NCBI GenBank assembly: GCA_963932465.1
Contig: OZ010786.1
Coordinates: forward strand, 445,272,619-445,336,618
Length of the DNA: 64,000 nt
Source: Maratus speciosus
Lineage: Eukaryota > Arthropoda > Arachnida > Araneae > Salticidae
Direction of reading: 5' to 3'
In this document: positions 1-13,600 of the stretch, one piece after another
How positions within the stretch are numbered: position 1 is the stretch's first letter
How the letters are laid out: each line of letters starts with the position of its first letter
Made by a program: the position numbers and the translations under genes
Notes under the pieces: model-generated
Databases searched by the model: none
Told to the model about the DNA's origin: nothing
The model's input: only the letters and a program-made list of their open reading frames with translations

Positions 1-140
1 GAGCTATCCTCTGTACGCACCGCCCGCCTAGTGGGATCCAGCAACTTAGAAATGATTTGTCCACGACTCCCGATGTTCTGGATGCCAACGAGTCCGCGAG
101 ACAGAAACACCCATGGGGTGAAAAATCCTTTCATATATAT
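1..140. other. GC-richer block ending in an AT microsatellite
   Basis: The first ~120 bases are clearly richer in G+C than the surrounding intron and run into a short (AT)n tract. One frame stays open on the + strand, but it resembles no protein I know and has no convincing splice sites. A 3' end of a retroelement with a TA-rich tail is possible. It is cut by the window edge, so it cannot be classified. Confidence 0.25.
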
Positions 141-1438
141 ATATATAATTAAACGATGAAGGGCAGCACTGTTTCTGATCCATTATTGAAAATGCTATAG
201 TTCTGCTATTTCAACCTGCTTACACTTTACATTATTGCTCCTTTTCCATACTCATAGTTTTTTACTTAAATATTTTTGACAACATGTGCAGATCATTTCT
301 TATACCTTTTCTGCTATATCATTTATGCCTAGGTTGGATCTTCAATTGGTAATGCGCTTCTTTTTTAATCCATTATATTATCTAATGTTATTTCTGGCCT
401 TTTTTTCTGAATTTATTGTATGCAGTATCCCTTATTTTTCATTTCTTGGCTTGTAATGTCCAATGCAAAGATGAAACTATACATGTTATGTGTGGAAATC
501 AAGGTAATTTGGACTTGATGATTCTACTTTCGTTCCACAAATATTTCCATTTTTCCAGTATTTTTGGTTCCTTGGTGCACTTTTATAAGGATATGTTTCA
601 GGGAATTTTATAATTTCTACATATTTAACACTTTCCAACAAAGTTGAAAGGTGTTTATGCATTCGGTTTGTTTGGCCGTCTGTCCACACTCTAACTCCCG
701 TAAATATACTCGGATTTTCATGAAATTGATAAAGGTTATTTAGGGTTACCAAAGCATGTTTGGTATTGCATATGAAGTACGTAGGATTAATCGTTCATTT
801 ACAGGGGCACTCAAAAGTATTCCATTACATTATGGAATATGGGGAAAAATCGTTTGCAGAGTATCGCATAATTTTCCAATTGTGGATGGGAACAGCTGAA
901 ATTGGGTTTGAAATGTATTATGCGTTTCCATATGGTTGAATTAGACATAATATTTTAATCGGTGCAGCTTTGTTACATTATTCTGAATGTGTTGGAAAGT
1001 GTTTCATAATCTATGCTTGACGCATGATTTTTTCTTGTTTTTAATTTGCACAGATTCATTTATGATATGTATATTCACATTTGTTGATGATAATTTGTAT
1101 TGTTTTTTAATGGTTTTATATATATATAATAAGTAATATTATGAACAGTAATTGAAAATGGCTAGTGAACAGTTGCATTTATGCTTTTCTATCAGAAAAA
1201 TATGTAAAGTATTTATATTTCTTCGATTTAACTGTTAATTTAGTTAATAAATCTGTATTAAAATTTTAGCAGCTTAATCTATATTATCTGAAATACATAA
1301 TCAATGCTCATAAGTTAATTTTCTTAATTCTATTCCTGTTTTTATAATTCAAAAAATTGCGTGTTTTTTTTTCTGATACTTTACTGAATCAATTTATTAC
1401 AAATTAAGCTGATAAATGTCTAATCCAAAATATTTTAG
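141..1438. other. UBE2O-like gene, intron sequence
   Basis: AT-rich intron upstream of the first visible exon. No coding exon was recognised; the short open frames at 416-613 and on the minus strand at 486-752 lack any recognisable domain. Confidence 0.5.
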
Positions 1439-1617
1439 GTTTGCATAAAAAATGTAAAAAAGGCCCAAATTATGCAACTAAATTATTAAAGAAAAAGAAG
1501 AGTGTTCGTCGGCGAGCAATGAAACATATGATGAAAGAGACATTACCTTTGAAGCCTGGTGAAAAATTAGTCACAGAAGCCTTAATCACTGAAACTAAAG
1601 CACATGTTGTTTGGCAG
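1439..1617 (+). CDS. UBE2O: UBE2O-like exon a (basic linker and start of the conserved middle region)
   Basis: Acceptor TTTTAG ends at 1438 and donor GTAATT starts at 1618. The first two bases complete a codon from an upstream exon; the exon ends in phase 0 on the Q of VVWQ. It encodes residues 1-59 of the visible fragment. A Lys/Arg-rich stretch (KKKKSVRRR) resembles the basic linker of human UBE2O and may be a nuclear-localisation signal. It is followed by LKPGEKLVTEALITETKAHV, the start of an SH3-like beta domain. The next coding exon is 12.7 kb away, yet VVWQ joins directly to DGTVE as expected for the family. Confidence 0.88.
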
Positions 1618-4600
1618 GTAATTTATTTTGGAAAATGTAATCTCTGTAAATAGGCACTTTGCATTTTAACACTGTCAATCTTCCAACATAATCTGAATTT
1701 TCCTCCCTCTTAATTTTAGTATGTTATTATGTAGCAAATTAACACCTTGTAATAATATACTACTAATTTCAAATGCTAAAAGGTGTAAATTAAAACTTTA
1801 AAATCAGTAAAAATACGTTTATTTTGACTGTAGACATGTTTCAACTCTCCCCAAGTCATTTTCAAAACAAATAAATAAAACTATTCTAAATTTGCACGAT
1901 CTTTGAAATGCCATCATTCAGTTTTCCACGTATTCTTTCCTATTATGCTCTTTATTTTTTATTTTACTTTAATATTAAAAATTACATCATAAAAGTTGTT
2001 TATGCACATGAATATTTAAAAAGAAAAATAAACTATAAAACAATTAATTATTTAATATGTGTTAAAAGTAGTAAATGTGGGTGGAATTACGTCCTGTTTC
2101 AAATAGCCAAATAATATTGCCAAACAGTTTAAATTAAAATATATATTTACATGTACATGTGAGATTTATTTCATACTAGCAGGCTATGCCCGCTATGCTG
2201 GTCTGTTTATCCAAACGAACCTTGAATCACATAAAATGTATCAGTGAATTTGACATTGTGATTTAAAGCAATATGGAACTTTACCTAAAATGTTCTTTCG
2301 CACTGCTGAAAACGATATGAATGCCATTGTGCTATTATATTTTCTAATGTGCAGACAAATTTTCAGCTATTAAGGTCTTAACCCTTTTAGTTTATCAATC
2401 ACAGTAGGATTTGGTAAAGAATGATAGTATAATATGAAATATAATAAAGCAAACCCTGATAAATTATTTAACTAATAATGCAAACAAACAAACTGACAAA
2501 ATTCAAACAGTAAAACTTTTTTAAAGGCTGATCTTTCATATTGGGGTCCATCTGATTATAGAATTTTCCCCCATAATTATATAACTAAACAACGTAGAAT
2601 GATGCACAATAAACTAAAATCTCCCCAAACATTGTCTAATCAACAAAGCAAGTATTATCAATATCCGCCATCTAGAACTTTTTGAAAAGCCTAATCTTTT
2701 ATAATCAGTTTCACATGATTATGGAACTTTCCATTAGTACTTTATGACTAAGCAAAGTAGAACAATATGCAAAATACTAAAACCATATCTGAATAGGTAT
2801 CTAACTAACAATGGAATTCCTATCAAAATCCATTCTGTAGAACTTTTTAAAAATACTAAACTTTCATAATTGGGTTCAACTGATTATAGAACTTTCCACC
2901 ACATCTCTATTATTAAATAATGCAGAAAGGTATAGTATATACTAAAACCCTGCTGGAAAGATTATCTAACTAACAGTACAAATTCAGTCGAAATCCTTTC
3001 GGCTGAATCTTTTAAAAAGGCTAATCTTTCATAATCGGGTTCGTCTGATTGTATAACTTTAAAACATAATTCTATGTATAAGCAACGTAGAACAATATGT
3101 TATATGCTAAATTCTTCCCTAAAAAATTATCTAACTATCATTTTGATTATTCATCAAAATCCATTCAGATGAACTCAAGTTATATGCAGCCAGGACGAAT
3201 TTCCCATTTGCATATTACTCTCATATATAGTAGAAGCAGAAGTAGATAGATAGATAAGAATATTGATTCTTAAAATTTATGAAACTGCAAGTTATTTCTC
3301 ATTGTCTCGTCTGAATAATTTTAAAGACTTTTCAATCGGCAAGTATTGAGATTTACGATCATGTCTACAACAAGTGTATTTCATTTTGTACCAAAACATT
3401 CTCGATAAAATGAGCCAATTTGGTGTGGGTTCCAATATTATAATTTTTTTTTTCAAAATCGCCATTTAAGCTATGCACGTGAAATTCTCTTAGCACTACA
3501 GTAAACATTTTCATTTTTTAATTGGCGAAAAAGGAAATTATAACTTAATTTTACTTAATAATAAAAAATACTTTCAATTTAAAAAAATAGTAAATTAAAA
3601 TTTTTTTGCAGTGTTACTATTAAATAATAATTAAAGCCAAAAGAAATTCACATTCAATAAATAGCAAGCCACAATGTTTGGCACGGTTTGCAATTAAATT
3701 TGGTACTTTTCCACTATAGCCGCGTTTTTTTTTTTTAAACAGCTTGGCACAATTCGGGCATCAGAAAGTGAGATTTGTTGCCAATTGATATAAACAGTTA
3801 AGAAAACAAACTTGATGAAATTTTTTGTTTGTTTATATATGTATATTATTAATGCTTTTTATATACAAATTACTTTTGTTTCTATATAAAATTAGATAAA
3901 TAGCATCTTTATGTTAAATTGTATAAACACAGAAAAAAAAAAATGCTTGTGTATATGAAATGAAACAGCTAATAAGTTGCCAGAAAATATGGTGCCAAAT
4001 TTCCTTCTCCGCCAAGGCTATTTTCTCTATTTCGCCAAGATCCCTATACTGGAAAAGTACAGAAAAATCTTTGCACGTTTAGGATTGAAATAAATGGTGC
4101 AATAGTATACTTTTTGGTATGGTGTGGTATAATGTAAAAATAGCCAAAGGACTCCAAAAACATTTGTCCCAAATTACGCTAATTCTCTTTAAAACTCAAT
4201 TATGGAATAGGTGTCCGGTTTAAAAATAAAGAATCAACTTAAACCTTTTTCTAAGTTAATTGTGCACTAAACCATGCCCGGTAACATACGCCAATTGTCT
4301 GTAGACTCAATTATGTAACTTATCGGTACCAAATATGCCAATTTTCTGTGGACTCTATTACGTAATTTCTCTCCTTAATTAATGCATACTTTACAAACTA
4401 CATCTACATTCCAATTTTCCTGATTTTAAGATCAGTAGGTACTGTTAGATGTTAAAAAGCTTGGTGCAAATCGGGCGTCAGAAAGTGAGATTTGTGGCCA
4501 AATGATATGAACAGCTATGAAAACAAATAAAATTAATTTTTAAGTTTTTAAAATATGCATTCCTATATATAAACTTTTTATTTAAGAATATTAATATTTT

Positions 4601-7600
4601 TTTTATTTATATACAATTTACTTCTGTTTTTGTATAAAAAAGCGATAAATGTCTTCTTTATAATAAATAAATTATATAATTATTGAACAGAAAATATGCA
4701 TGAAAACTTTCCTTCTCTCGCCAAGCCCATTTCTTTCACCTCGCAAAGGGCCCTTTATTGGAAAATCACAGAATTTACCCCATTGCTCTATGACTAAACA
4801 GTGTCGAACAATATATTATAAACTAAAACTATCTCTGAAAAATTGCCAAACTAACAATGCAAATTCTATCAAAAACTGTTTATTATAACTTTTTAAAAAG
4901 GCTAAATTATGATAATTGAGTTCACCAGATTACAGAATTTTCTCCAAAACTGTATGGCTGAGCAACATAGAAGGACATGTTGTATACTGAAACCTTCCCT
5001 GGGGAATTATCTAATTAACAGTCCAAGTTCCATCGAAATACATTCTGCAGAATCTTTTGAAAAGGCTAATTTTTCATTATCAGGCTCATCTCATTAAAGA
5101 ACTTTAAACCGTAATTCAATACCAAGCAACGTAGAACGACGTGTTATGTACTAAAACCTTCCCTGAAAAAATACCTATCTAACAGTGTAAGTTCAGCAGA
5201 ACTCGAGTTCTAAGCAGCCGGAATGAAATTTCCATTTGAATTATATATATAAGTAGAATTAGATTTTTCCAAAAACGCAGTCGTCTACTTGAAAAATAAC
5301 CAATATTGTGAACGTCACTCAAACTGATGCCACGCTTACGCATGTTTGGCTTAAAATTAAATTGTTTGGCAATAAAATGAAATCGTAAATAAACATACAA
5401 TATGTAACTCACAAGTACCGTCATTTTTATAATTACATCTGCTAGTTTCTTCTGCAAGTCACATGATGGATGAGTTAAATTAAAGTAAATTTAATAGAAA
5501 ATAAAAAACAAAATTGTCACTTAGATATTATCATATCAAACTTTCTGATACATTTTTCTTAACTGATGCAAGAGATAAATTGCCAAACATAGTTTAAAAC
5601 TGCAATCTTTCATATTGAATAAATTTTTAAGCATTACGAACATTCCCTTTCATGTTTAAATTCGATATTTTCGTTTTATAATATTACCACTCGTCAAAAC
5701 TGTTTTTCATTTTCTCTTTTTTTTTCTTTTATTCTTTTAAATAAAATTAGTAAGTTTTTTTACAAAATGTACAGTCATTTCAATTCATTTATCAACAAAA
5801 TTTATTGGCAATAAAATAATGGTAACCCTTTCGCCCAAAATAACAGAAATTCCTCTCATAATTATATAACTAATCTACTTAGAACGATGTGTTATAGCTT
5901 AAAACCTTCCCTGAAATGATATCTATCTAACAGTGTAAGTTTTGTCAAAATCCATGCAGTAGAACTCGAAATATAGAGGTTCGGAACAAAATTTCCATTT
6001 GGATTTTATATATATAAGTAGGTTTTGAGACAATCTTTTCAACTACTGTTGCCAAAGACAGCACAAATAATAATATTTCCTTTCTAACAATTGAAATATT
6101 TCCAGGTGAATATTACAAAAAGAAAAGTTTGGTTAAAATTACGTCAGATTTTAAAATGTGTGATTTAAAATCATTTTCTTATAGCTGCATTAAAAAATAC
6201 CTGGAAGAAAAGACTGTTGACTTAGTCTATTTTACATTAGCTTATTATCAGACATTTAACTAATCTTATTTGATCAAACATGAAAACAGCAAATCACAGC
6301 AGTTTTTTTGGCCCTAAAATTCTTCATTAAAACAGAAATAAATGAAAACCTGTTTACAGGGATATCGCCACTGTTTTTTTTTTTATTATAATTCAATCTT
6401 CTGTAATCTTTTTTAAGCCGATCAAATTAAAGGATTTTTAGAGTCTGAATGGGGGTTGGCGAGCGAAGCTCGTAGGAGGCAGAGCCCCTAGTACTTAGAG
6501 GTTTATTTTATTTTTATTTTCATAACCACTGAGTAGCTCGAGCCATATTTTTGGTAAGTGAAATGATGCTGCATCATTACATATTGAGTTTTTGCACACT
6601 ACAATATCTATGGTTTCTCTTATAATGGATGGATAGTACCGTAATTTCCGGCCTATAATCCGCGGATTATCTGTTAAAAAACCTCAAAATTTTTAAGTGC
6701 GGATTATCTACCGGTGCGGGTTATCTGCTGAATTTTTTTTAAGCAGAAGTTCAGGGCAGACATCCAGTTTCTACCAGCAGTCATGAAATAAAAATGTAAA
6801 CAGTTATCAAACGATTGTCTGCTGTCGACCGTTCGTGGAGTTGCTTGTGATTGGTTCACATATGACGGGCCCGTGCTAGTGGGAGTGGCTTCCGATTGTG
6901 ATTTTATTTTATTTTTAGCCTATTGGCAACATGTTTCTATGAAGAACAAAACGTTTCTCAACTCATCCCTTTCAAAAATTGCAATCTCAATCATTTATGA
7001 AACAGCTCCTTCCAAAATTACGGCAATTTTACAGATTACGATGATTGATATTACGATGCAACCAATGGGAATTCATCACACATTAATCGAATGAATCATT
7101 ATCGTATCGTAGTTTCATAATTCTACTGCTGCCCTCTATGGATAGGATCATAAAATACAATTATGTCCTTGTAATTTATATTGAAAACCAAAACGTATTT
7201 GATGGTATATCGCGTTTAAAGTTATAATAATGTCTAAGAGAAAGCCTCCTATTTAACACTGCAGAATTTAAACAGAACGTTATTTAAAAAGCGGAAGGTG
7301 ATTTAAAAACAGCAATTATTACAGAATTATCTGTATTCACAAGACATTCAACGTTTCAGATATAAGATTCAATGAAAAAAATTATTTGTATTTTTTAACT
7401 TGTAAATATTTTATTATTTTTTTTTTTCAGTTATTTTATTACAATTATCATTTAAAAAAAGCAACTAAATAAATAGGGAGGTGGTTTATTAGTAGTACTT
7501 TGGAATGTTGAAAACGATGAGTAATTCTCGTATAGTCCGGCGTATAATCCGCGGACTATACGCCGATGCGGATTATCTGCTGAAATTTTTTTATAAGGGC

Positions 7601-10600
7601 TAAAAATTGCGGCTGCGGATTATACGCCGATGCGGATTATAGGCCGGAAATTACGGTATAATCGCTCCACTTTATACTATCCATCCATTATATGAGAAAC
7701 CATACAGATTGTAACGCGCAAAAAATCAATATGTAATGATCCAGCATCATTTTACTTACCAACAATATGGCTTGAGCTACTCAATAGTTATGAAAATAAA
7801 AATAAAATAAACCTCCAAGTAAAATAAAAAATAAAGAGCATAATATGGGAAACTGAATGATGGTGTAAATTTAGAATAGTTTTATTTATTTGTTTTGAAA
7901 ATGACTCGGGGGAGAGTCGAAACATGTCAACAGTAAAAATAAACGTATTTTTACTGGTTTTAAAGTTTTAATTTACACTTTTTAGCATTTGAAATTAGTA
8001 TATTTTAGTATGTTACATCAGTGATGTTTACAAGGGGAGTCAACACTCAGATTGTTTTCATACTTTAGTGGTTTCAAGGCTACCAAGGTGTAAAATTCCC
8101 ATGTGAAATTTGGATTGACAAATAAAGGTTTTAGCCTATTTAGTTTTCAATGTTTTAGTGCCTTTATTATGGCATTCATTTTTCCCCTGAAATCATAATC
8201 TTGTTGTCACATTGTAAGTGCAACATTTTGCACATGATCATTTACCTATTAATAATCTTAAATTTAATTATTTTTGTAATTTCCATTTAATATTTATTTG
8301 TTCTCTTATTCCGATAGTTACCTCTAATTTGACATATTTATCATTCTACGATGTTTAGTTCAAATTTTTTACCTTCCGTCCAGTCGATCTTTCTTTTAAA
8401 TTAATTTTTCAGTTCGACTGTTTGCTGATTCAGGCACCCGCCATTACAACGCTCCATGTGGGAGATCAATTTGGTTCTTCCCCAGCTGTTATTCAGAGCA
8501 TGCTTCCTCATTCATTCTCTTATCGCTCTTTGGCATTTGGTGCAGACTCTTTCCAGGCGTGCACAGCTATTCTGCTTTCGAATGCTGATTGTCCTGATCG
8601 ATGGCTCAACTCGCCAAACTGCTTGTTTTTTTACTAATGTATAATTCCAAGGCAGAATCAGTTCAGTTGTATCTATTATAGAAGTCTGGCCCATGCAAAA
8701 ATCAGTAAAAACAGGCTCAGCTCAGCCCGTACAAAAATCAAAGAAATCAGACCCGTCTCAATTTCCATAAAAAGTTCCGATTTTTCTTAATATACAATTA
8801 AGAATCCTTTCTAGAATACTGCATAAATATTTATGAGAAAATTTAACTGTATATTTTAGATTACTATATGCTTGCAAGCCAGAGCATAGAGAATAGCAAC
8901 GTTAATAATTACTCATTAGACTCTTAAATTCAAATAAAGATTCATTAAAAACAATATGTTCAGAATTAAAAAAAAAGATGCTTAAAAACATCTTAGATTT
9001 TAAAGCTGTATAATAAAAATTTTTTTTGCGATATCTCATTTGCATTTCAATATTTTTAAATGACTGTTCTTTTTTTGCATTGCATAATTGAGGTCGATCT
9101 CTACAAAGGCCATATTTTACGTTTTCGATTTTGTTTACAGATTTTTTTTTTTTATATGAATGCTTTCACTTTCAAAACCGGTTCCAAAAGTGAAGTTGTC
9201 CTAATTAAAAATATCTGCAAACAAAATTGAAAAAGTACGAAACAACCTTTGTAGGGATCAAACTGAGCTATCCAATGAAAAAAAAAAAAAAAATCATTCG
9301 AAAATATTGAAATGCAAACGAAATACCTTAAATTTCTCCCATTGGATTAGCATTAACAAACGGGTGTTTTTGCATGACTGAAGTAGCCTTTTAAATCTAC
9401 TACCGGCCTGCCATGTAGACCTAGTATGTAGGAAAAAAATGTAAGCCTGATCCCAGCTCGACCTGAGTCTACTGAAAAATTTAAGTCCTGTTTCAGACAC
9501 GATGTAACTGCCTGATGCCCATTTCTATGCTGGACTTGTTATCAGTATTGGTGTTGTCAATCTAACATCGAATTGTGCAGCACATTTATACTTATCTTCA
9601 CTTATCCTTGCCCCGGTCACATCCATTGAAAATTGTTAGTATTTTATTGGCTGAGTTTGATACTTTTAAATTTCTATATCTGACTGGTAGGTCCATTTAA
9701 TTATTTTATCAGACTGGTCCAGGGCTGAAGAAAATAATAAATGAGCTGGTTCCATAATTTTTTATTCGACTTGGCCCAACCTGTTAAAAAAAAATCTCTT
9801 TAATATGCCAACCTGTTTGAAATTTTGCCTTCATTTTGCCGACTCATTTACCAGCCTTGGCTAAGCCCAGGCCTGTACAGATCTCTAATCTAGTACTCAA
9901 GAAAGTAATGTTGTGTTTGGCTCCAAGTATGCCGCCAGGCTCTGGGGATGCAAAGATCATGATGTACGGTTCTTAAAATTCAAGCCCTATTGATTAGGTT
10001 TTTATTTTGTGCTTGCCCGTCTCCAGCCTTCTTCACCGTTATTTTTGCAAAAATCAAAGAACTGTTTTGTTTAAACTAGATGTATGCGTCTTTGATTCAA
10101 AAATATCACGTTATGCATTCCATATGTTTTCTTTTCCAGCAGCAGCTAGATGTATATCAATCTGGTAAGGCCTATTTTCACTTTTTTTAATAGTTTTGGC
10201 TCTGATTGTCTCATCATCCCTTTTGAAGAAATAGATAAGAGTGATGTTTAGCTCTGAGTTTTGCAACATCTTAATGCAGGCGTGTGATTTTTAGGACTAA
10301 AGTTGTCTACCTCAAATTTGTACCACCATGATTTTTACAGATTTATTATCAACATTCAATAATAGTGACTATTAATTGCATGATACTTGTTTTTCGTATA
10401 ATGTGTCATATGACCTTATGTTAGTATTCCTTTATTAAACCTGTTGTTACTTAATGACTTCTCTAAATTCTGTTACACTATACAAAGTTTTCACTCTTAT
10501 TGTTCTACAATGGCTAATTCCTCAAGTATTAGCTTTAGAAATATAATTTGAATTCCAAATTAGATGTTTTTCTTCATCATATTAAAAGCCAAATTTAAAT

Positions 10601-13600
10601 TTGTCTTTTGTAAAAGTTATGAAATTATAATTTTTACAAGATTGCTGAGTCCTATATTTAGAAAATCTTTCTCCATTTCTCCATACTCCATGCTGTTCTG
10701 TAGTGTGCAATAATGTAAGTTTTATTGCTTTACTTGTTAGAGAAGGAAGAAAGTTTTCTAAAAGTAACTTACAGGACCCAGGAACTGTGTAAAAATTTAA
10801 ATTTCATAACTTTTACAAAAACAACTATTGTGATTTAAATTCCTTTTAATATGATGAAGAACAACATTTGAAACATTTAGGCAACTGTGACTATACCTTT
10901 TAAAATTTATCATTTAGAAATTAGCAATTGGACAATGATAAGAATGGTATCATGTATACTGTAAAAGATTTTAGAGATATGGTTAATTAACAACATGTTT
11001 AATGATATAACACCAATGTAAAGCCATGTAACACATTATAAAAAAGTGAGAAGATTATTTTAGTGGAAAAAGTTTCAGTGTACATATTGTATGAAAGACC
11101 TAAAACACCGAAAAAAAAACCCAAATCATCTAAAACTTTTTTGTTTATGCATTTCAGCCCAAATTTCATAGAGAATTTATTATACCTAGGTAGGCCTTTC
11201 AAAACACCATAGCATAAAAAAAATGTAAATGTATCACTTACCTAAATCCCCTTGTTAGATTCTTCTTTTAGTAAAAAAAGTTTATTTAAACATTCACAAG
11301 TTATTTAAACTTTATAAAAAAAAATCATTTAAAAATTCATACTTTAGATTCAAGTATGTCAAAAATAAAAATCGAAGTACTTTAAAGTCAGGGTAATTCA
11401 AGTAGTTCTATAGGTAGAGATCTGTAAACTAATTTGATCACTGGACCAGTTCATGATTATTATAATCTATTTAAAATGACCATTGTGTCTTTTCAATTAA
11501 TCGCTTTTTTTACATAATCTACTTTCTGATCCTTTAAAAAAAAGAACAAACAAACAAAAAATACATCCCTTCCTCGTATTGTTTGAAGATTTGAAATTGT
11601 TATTTACATTGTAAAATGTTTTTATAATGATTTGTTTTACTTAATTCTTTATAGCTAGTGAACCATTATTCTTTTAGAATATTTAGGAAAAATACATCAT
11701 TATTGAATTTGATATTTTAAAATAATATTTTCAATATGGGCATATTTCTAGGTAATACTTACAAAACTAGTACATTCGCAAAAAAAAAAAAAAAAAAAGA
11801 TAAAGCAAAAATACTTCTATTTCTGATATGCATAATTTTTTTCCCCTTTCTTTTTAGCATCAGGTAAAAAATTATAAAAATTTTACCATTTGATCTTGAC
11901 TTATCCATCACCTTTTGGCTATGTAATTATTTTTTAAATACCGTATATACTCGTGTATAAGTCGGCTCGCATATTAGTCGAACCCCTAACTTTCAAATGC
12001 AAATTCTGCAAAAAATAAAAAAACCTGCGTATAAGTCGAATCCTAACATTTTACATGAATTTTGCACACAATCAAACCAAAGATTTTCACTTTTGAGTGC
12101 GAAAACGTAGTAAGTAAACAAATATAAATCAAGGAAATGCTTTTTAATGACGAATTTTATTATTATTTGTATATTTTATACATTATTTTGTTATTCATAC
12201 TCTTAAAAACCCAGAATTTAGCAGTATTTGAAGTATTCATTTTTACTTTTTTAATTGACTCGCGTATAAGTCGACCCCCTAAATTTGTTTGACGAAAATT
12301 GTCAGAAATTTCTCGACTTATACGCGAGTATATACGGTATGTCATTTTGTATATTCAATGATGGTAGATTGTCATTTAGATAAGAAATATAATAAATGAA
12401 CTTAGTATGAAATTGGAATATATAATTTAACAATGTTTAAATTATTTTCATTTCACTATAAAAGGAAATAAAAAAATCAAGTGTTAAATGCAGAACTTCA
12501 AAATTCTTGAGCTATTGAAGAAAGATCCTTTTTATAAGCACGTCTATTTATTTATTATAATTATATTCATGCATGTGTTAATATAATAATGAATAAATAT
12601 ATAACAAAGGTTAGGATAAAAAATAAACGATTAAAATAATATTTTAATGCCGTATTTACTGGTATGCATTGAATTGTGATTTGGCAGAATACCAAAAATT
12701 CGGAAAGCCAAATAGTAACTATTAGGCTGAATACTCCTATATTTCAGAGTTTAAAGATAAAAGAAATAAAATTTTAAAACAACTTTATATGTCTCCATTT
12801 TGATAAACAAGACCTTTCTACAAGGAAAATTTACACACACACAAAAAAAATCTATTCTTTGAATTATTATTTAAGAGGATAAGTCCTAAAACTTTTTTAA
12901 TTAATAAAACTCTAAACTTCATGGCTTCTTTCATGAATTCAAATAAACAAACGAAATTCTTGTATTCTAAAACAATCAAGAGGAACTAAAGTGAAAGATA
13001 AATAAATAATATAATCTATTCAAATAGTGGCAACTCAGCAAAAATAACTTTCCTGCTCTTTTTAATATAGCAAGGACGTTTTTAAATGCACCAGAGAATG
13101 ATTGAATGAGCAATCATTTTCAAAGTTTGTAAACATGCAGGGTGTTCTTAAAATCTTGGAACAAACTTTCTGGTGAATAATGTGGTCATGACAAACATTT
13201 TATGTGCAAAAAATCACCATCTTAATTGGCTTATTCTATCAAAAATACAATACGTTAAATCAAAAACACATTATCAGGTATCAATATCATATATCAGCAA
13301 GCTGTCTTAATAAGTAAATGTATTTAATTTCCTATTAAAATTGCATCTGTTATTAAATGTTAGAAAGTAAGCAAAATTTTCATCATAATTTATAAAATAT
13401 TGGAATCCTGATAAAATAATCCGTTGTTAAAAATGTACATGGACATGACGGGAAAATGGTTGCAATGTTAATTATGGTGAATGAAACAATATTTGTCTGT
13501 CTATAATTTGTGTCCAGATAAGGGTAAATTTCCATTTTGTTGAAAATAAAAAGCTATTTTAAAGGGATTTGAAACATTTCCTACAAAAAATAGTCACAAA

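Larger units (their letters stand above)
2175..6015 (+). mobile_element. Unclassified element nested in Helitron-like copy 1
   Basis: Copies 1 and 2 of the Helitron-like element align before ~2172 and after ~6016, but copy 2 lacks everything between. The extra segment begins ACTAGCAGGCTATGCCCGC and ends in a TATATATATAAGTAGG tail. It carries the ~165-bp tandem repeats and a ~320-bp direct repeat. Family unknown. Confidence 0.45.
1972..6491 (+). mobile_element. Helitron/Helentron-like element, copy 1, inserted in the fold-back left arm
   Basis: The 3' end shows two small hairpins (GAGC-GAA-GCTC, and an imperfect GGAGGC-AGAG-CCCC) followed directly by CTAG (6488-6491). This is the layout of rolling-circle transposon 3' ends (hairpin then CTRR). 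Almost the same terminus occurs at 16279-16282 and, on the minus strand, at 42963-42966. The upstream AAGCCGATCAAATTA motif and the body are also shared with copy 2. The left limit is inferred from where the fold-back arm homology stops (~1966-1972). No Rep/helicase coding sequence is visible, so it is non-autonomous. Confidence 0.6.
1763..7998. mobile_element. Fold-back (long-TIR) DNA element, interrupted by two insertions
   Basis: The outer ends are inverted copies of CTAATTTCAAATGC (1763) and its reverse complement (ending 7998), each flanked by TA (1761-1762, 7999-8000). The left arm runs 1763-~1971 and resumes at ~6493-6638. The right arm runs back from 7998 to ~7675. Together the arms are about 350 bp and share landmarks such as the ATGGATGGATAGTA block and the TCATTCAGTTT block. 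The left arm is split by a Helitron-like element and the arm junction by a pogo-like element. No transposase belongs to the fold-back itself. Confidence 0.75.

Noticed and set aside
2490..5985. CRISPR-like array
   Set aside because: Units of ~165 bp diverge throughout, have no constant repeat/unique spacer pattern, and the DNA is eukaryotic.
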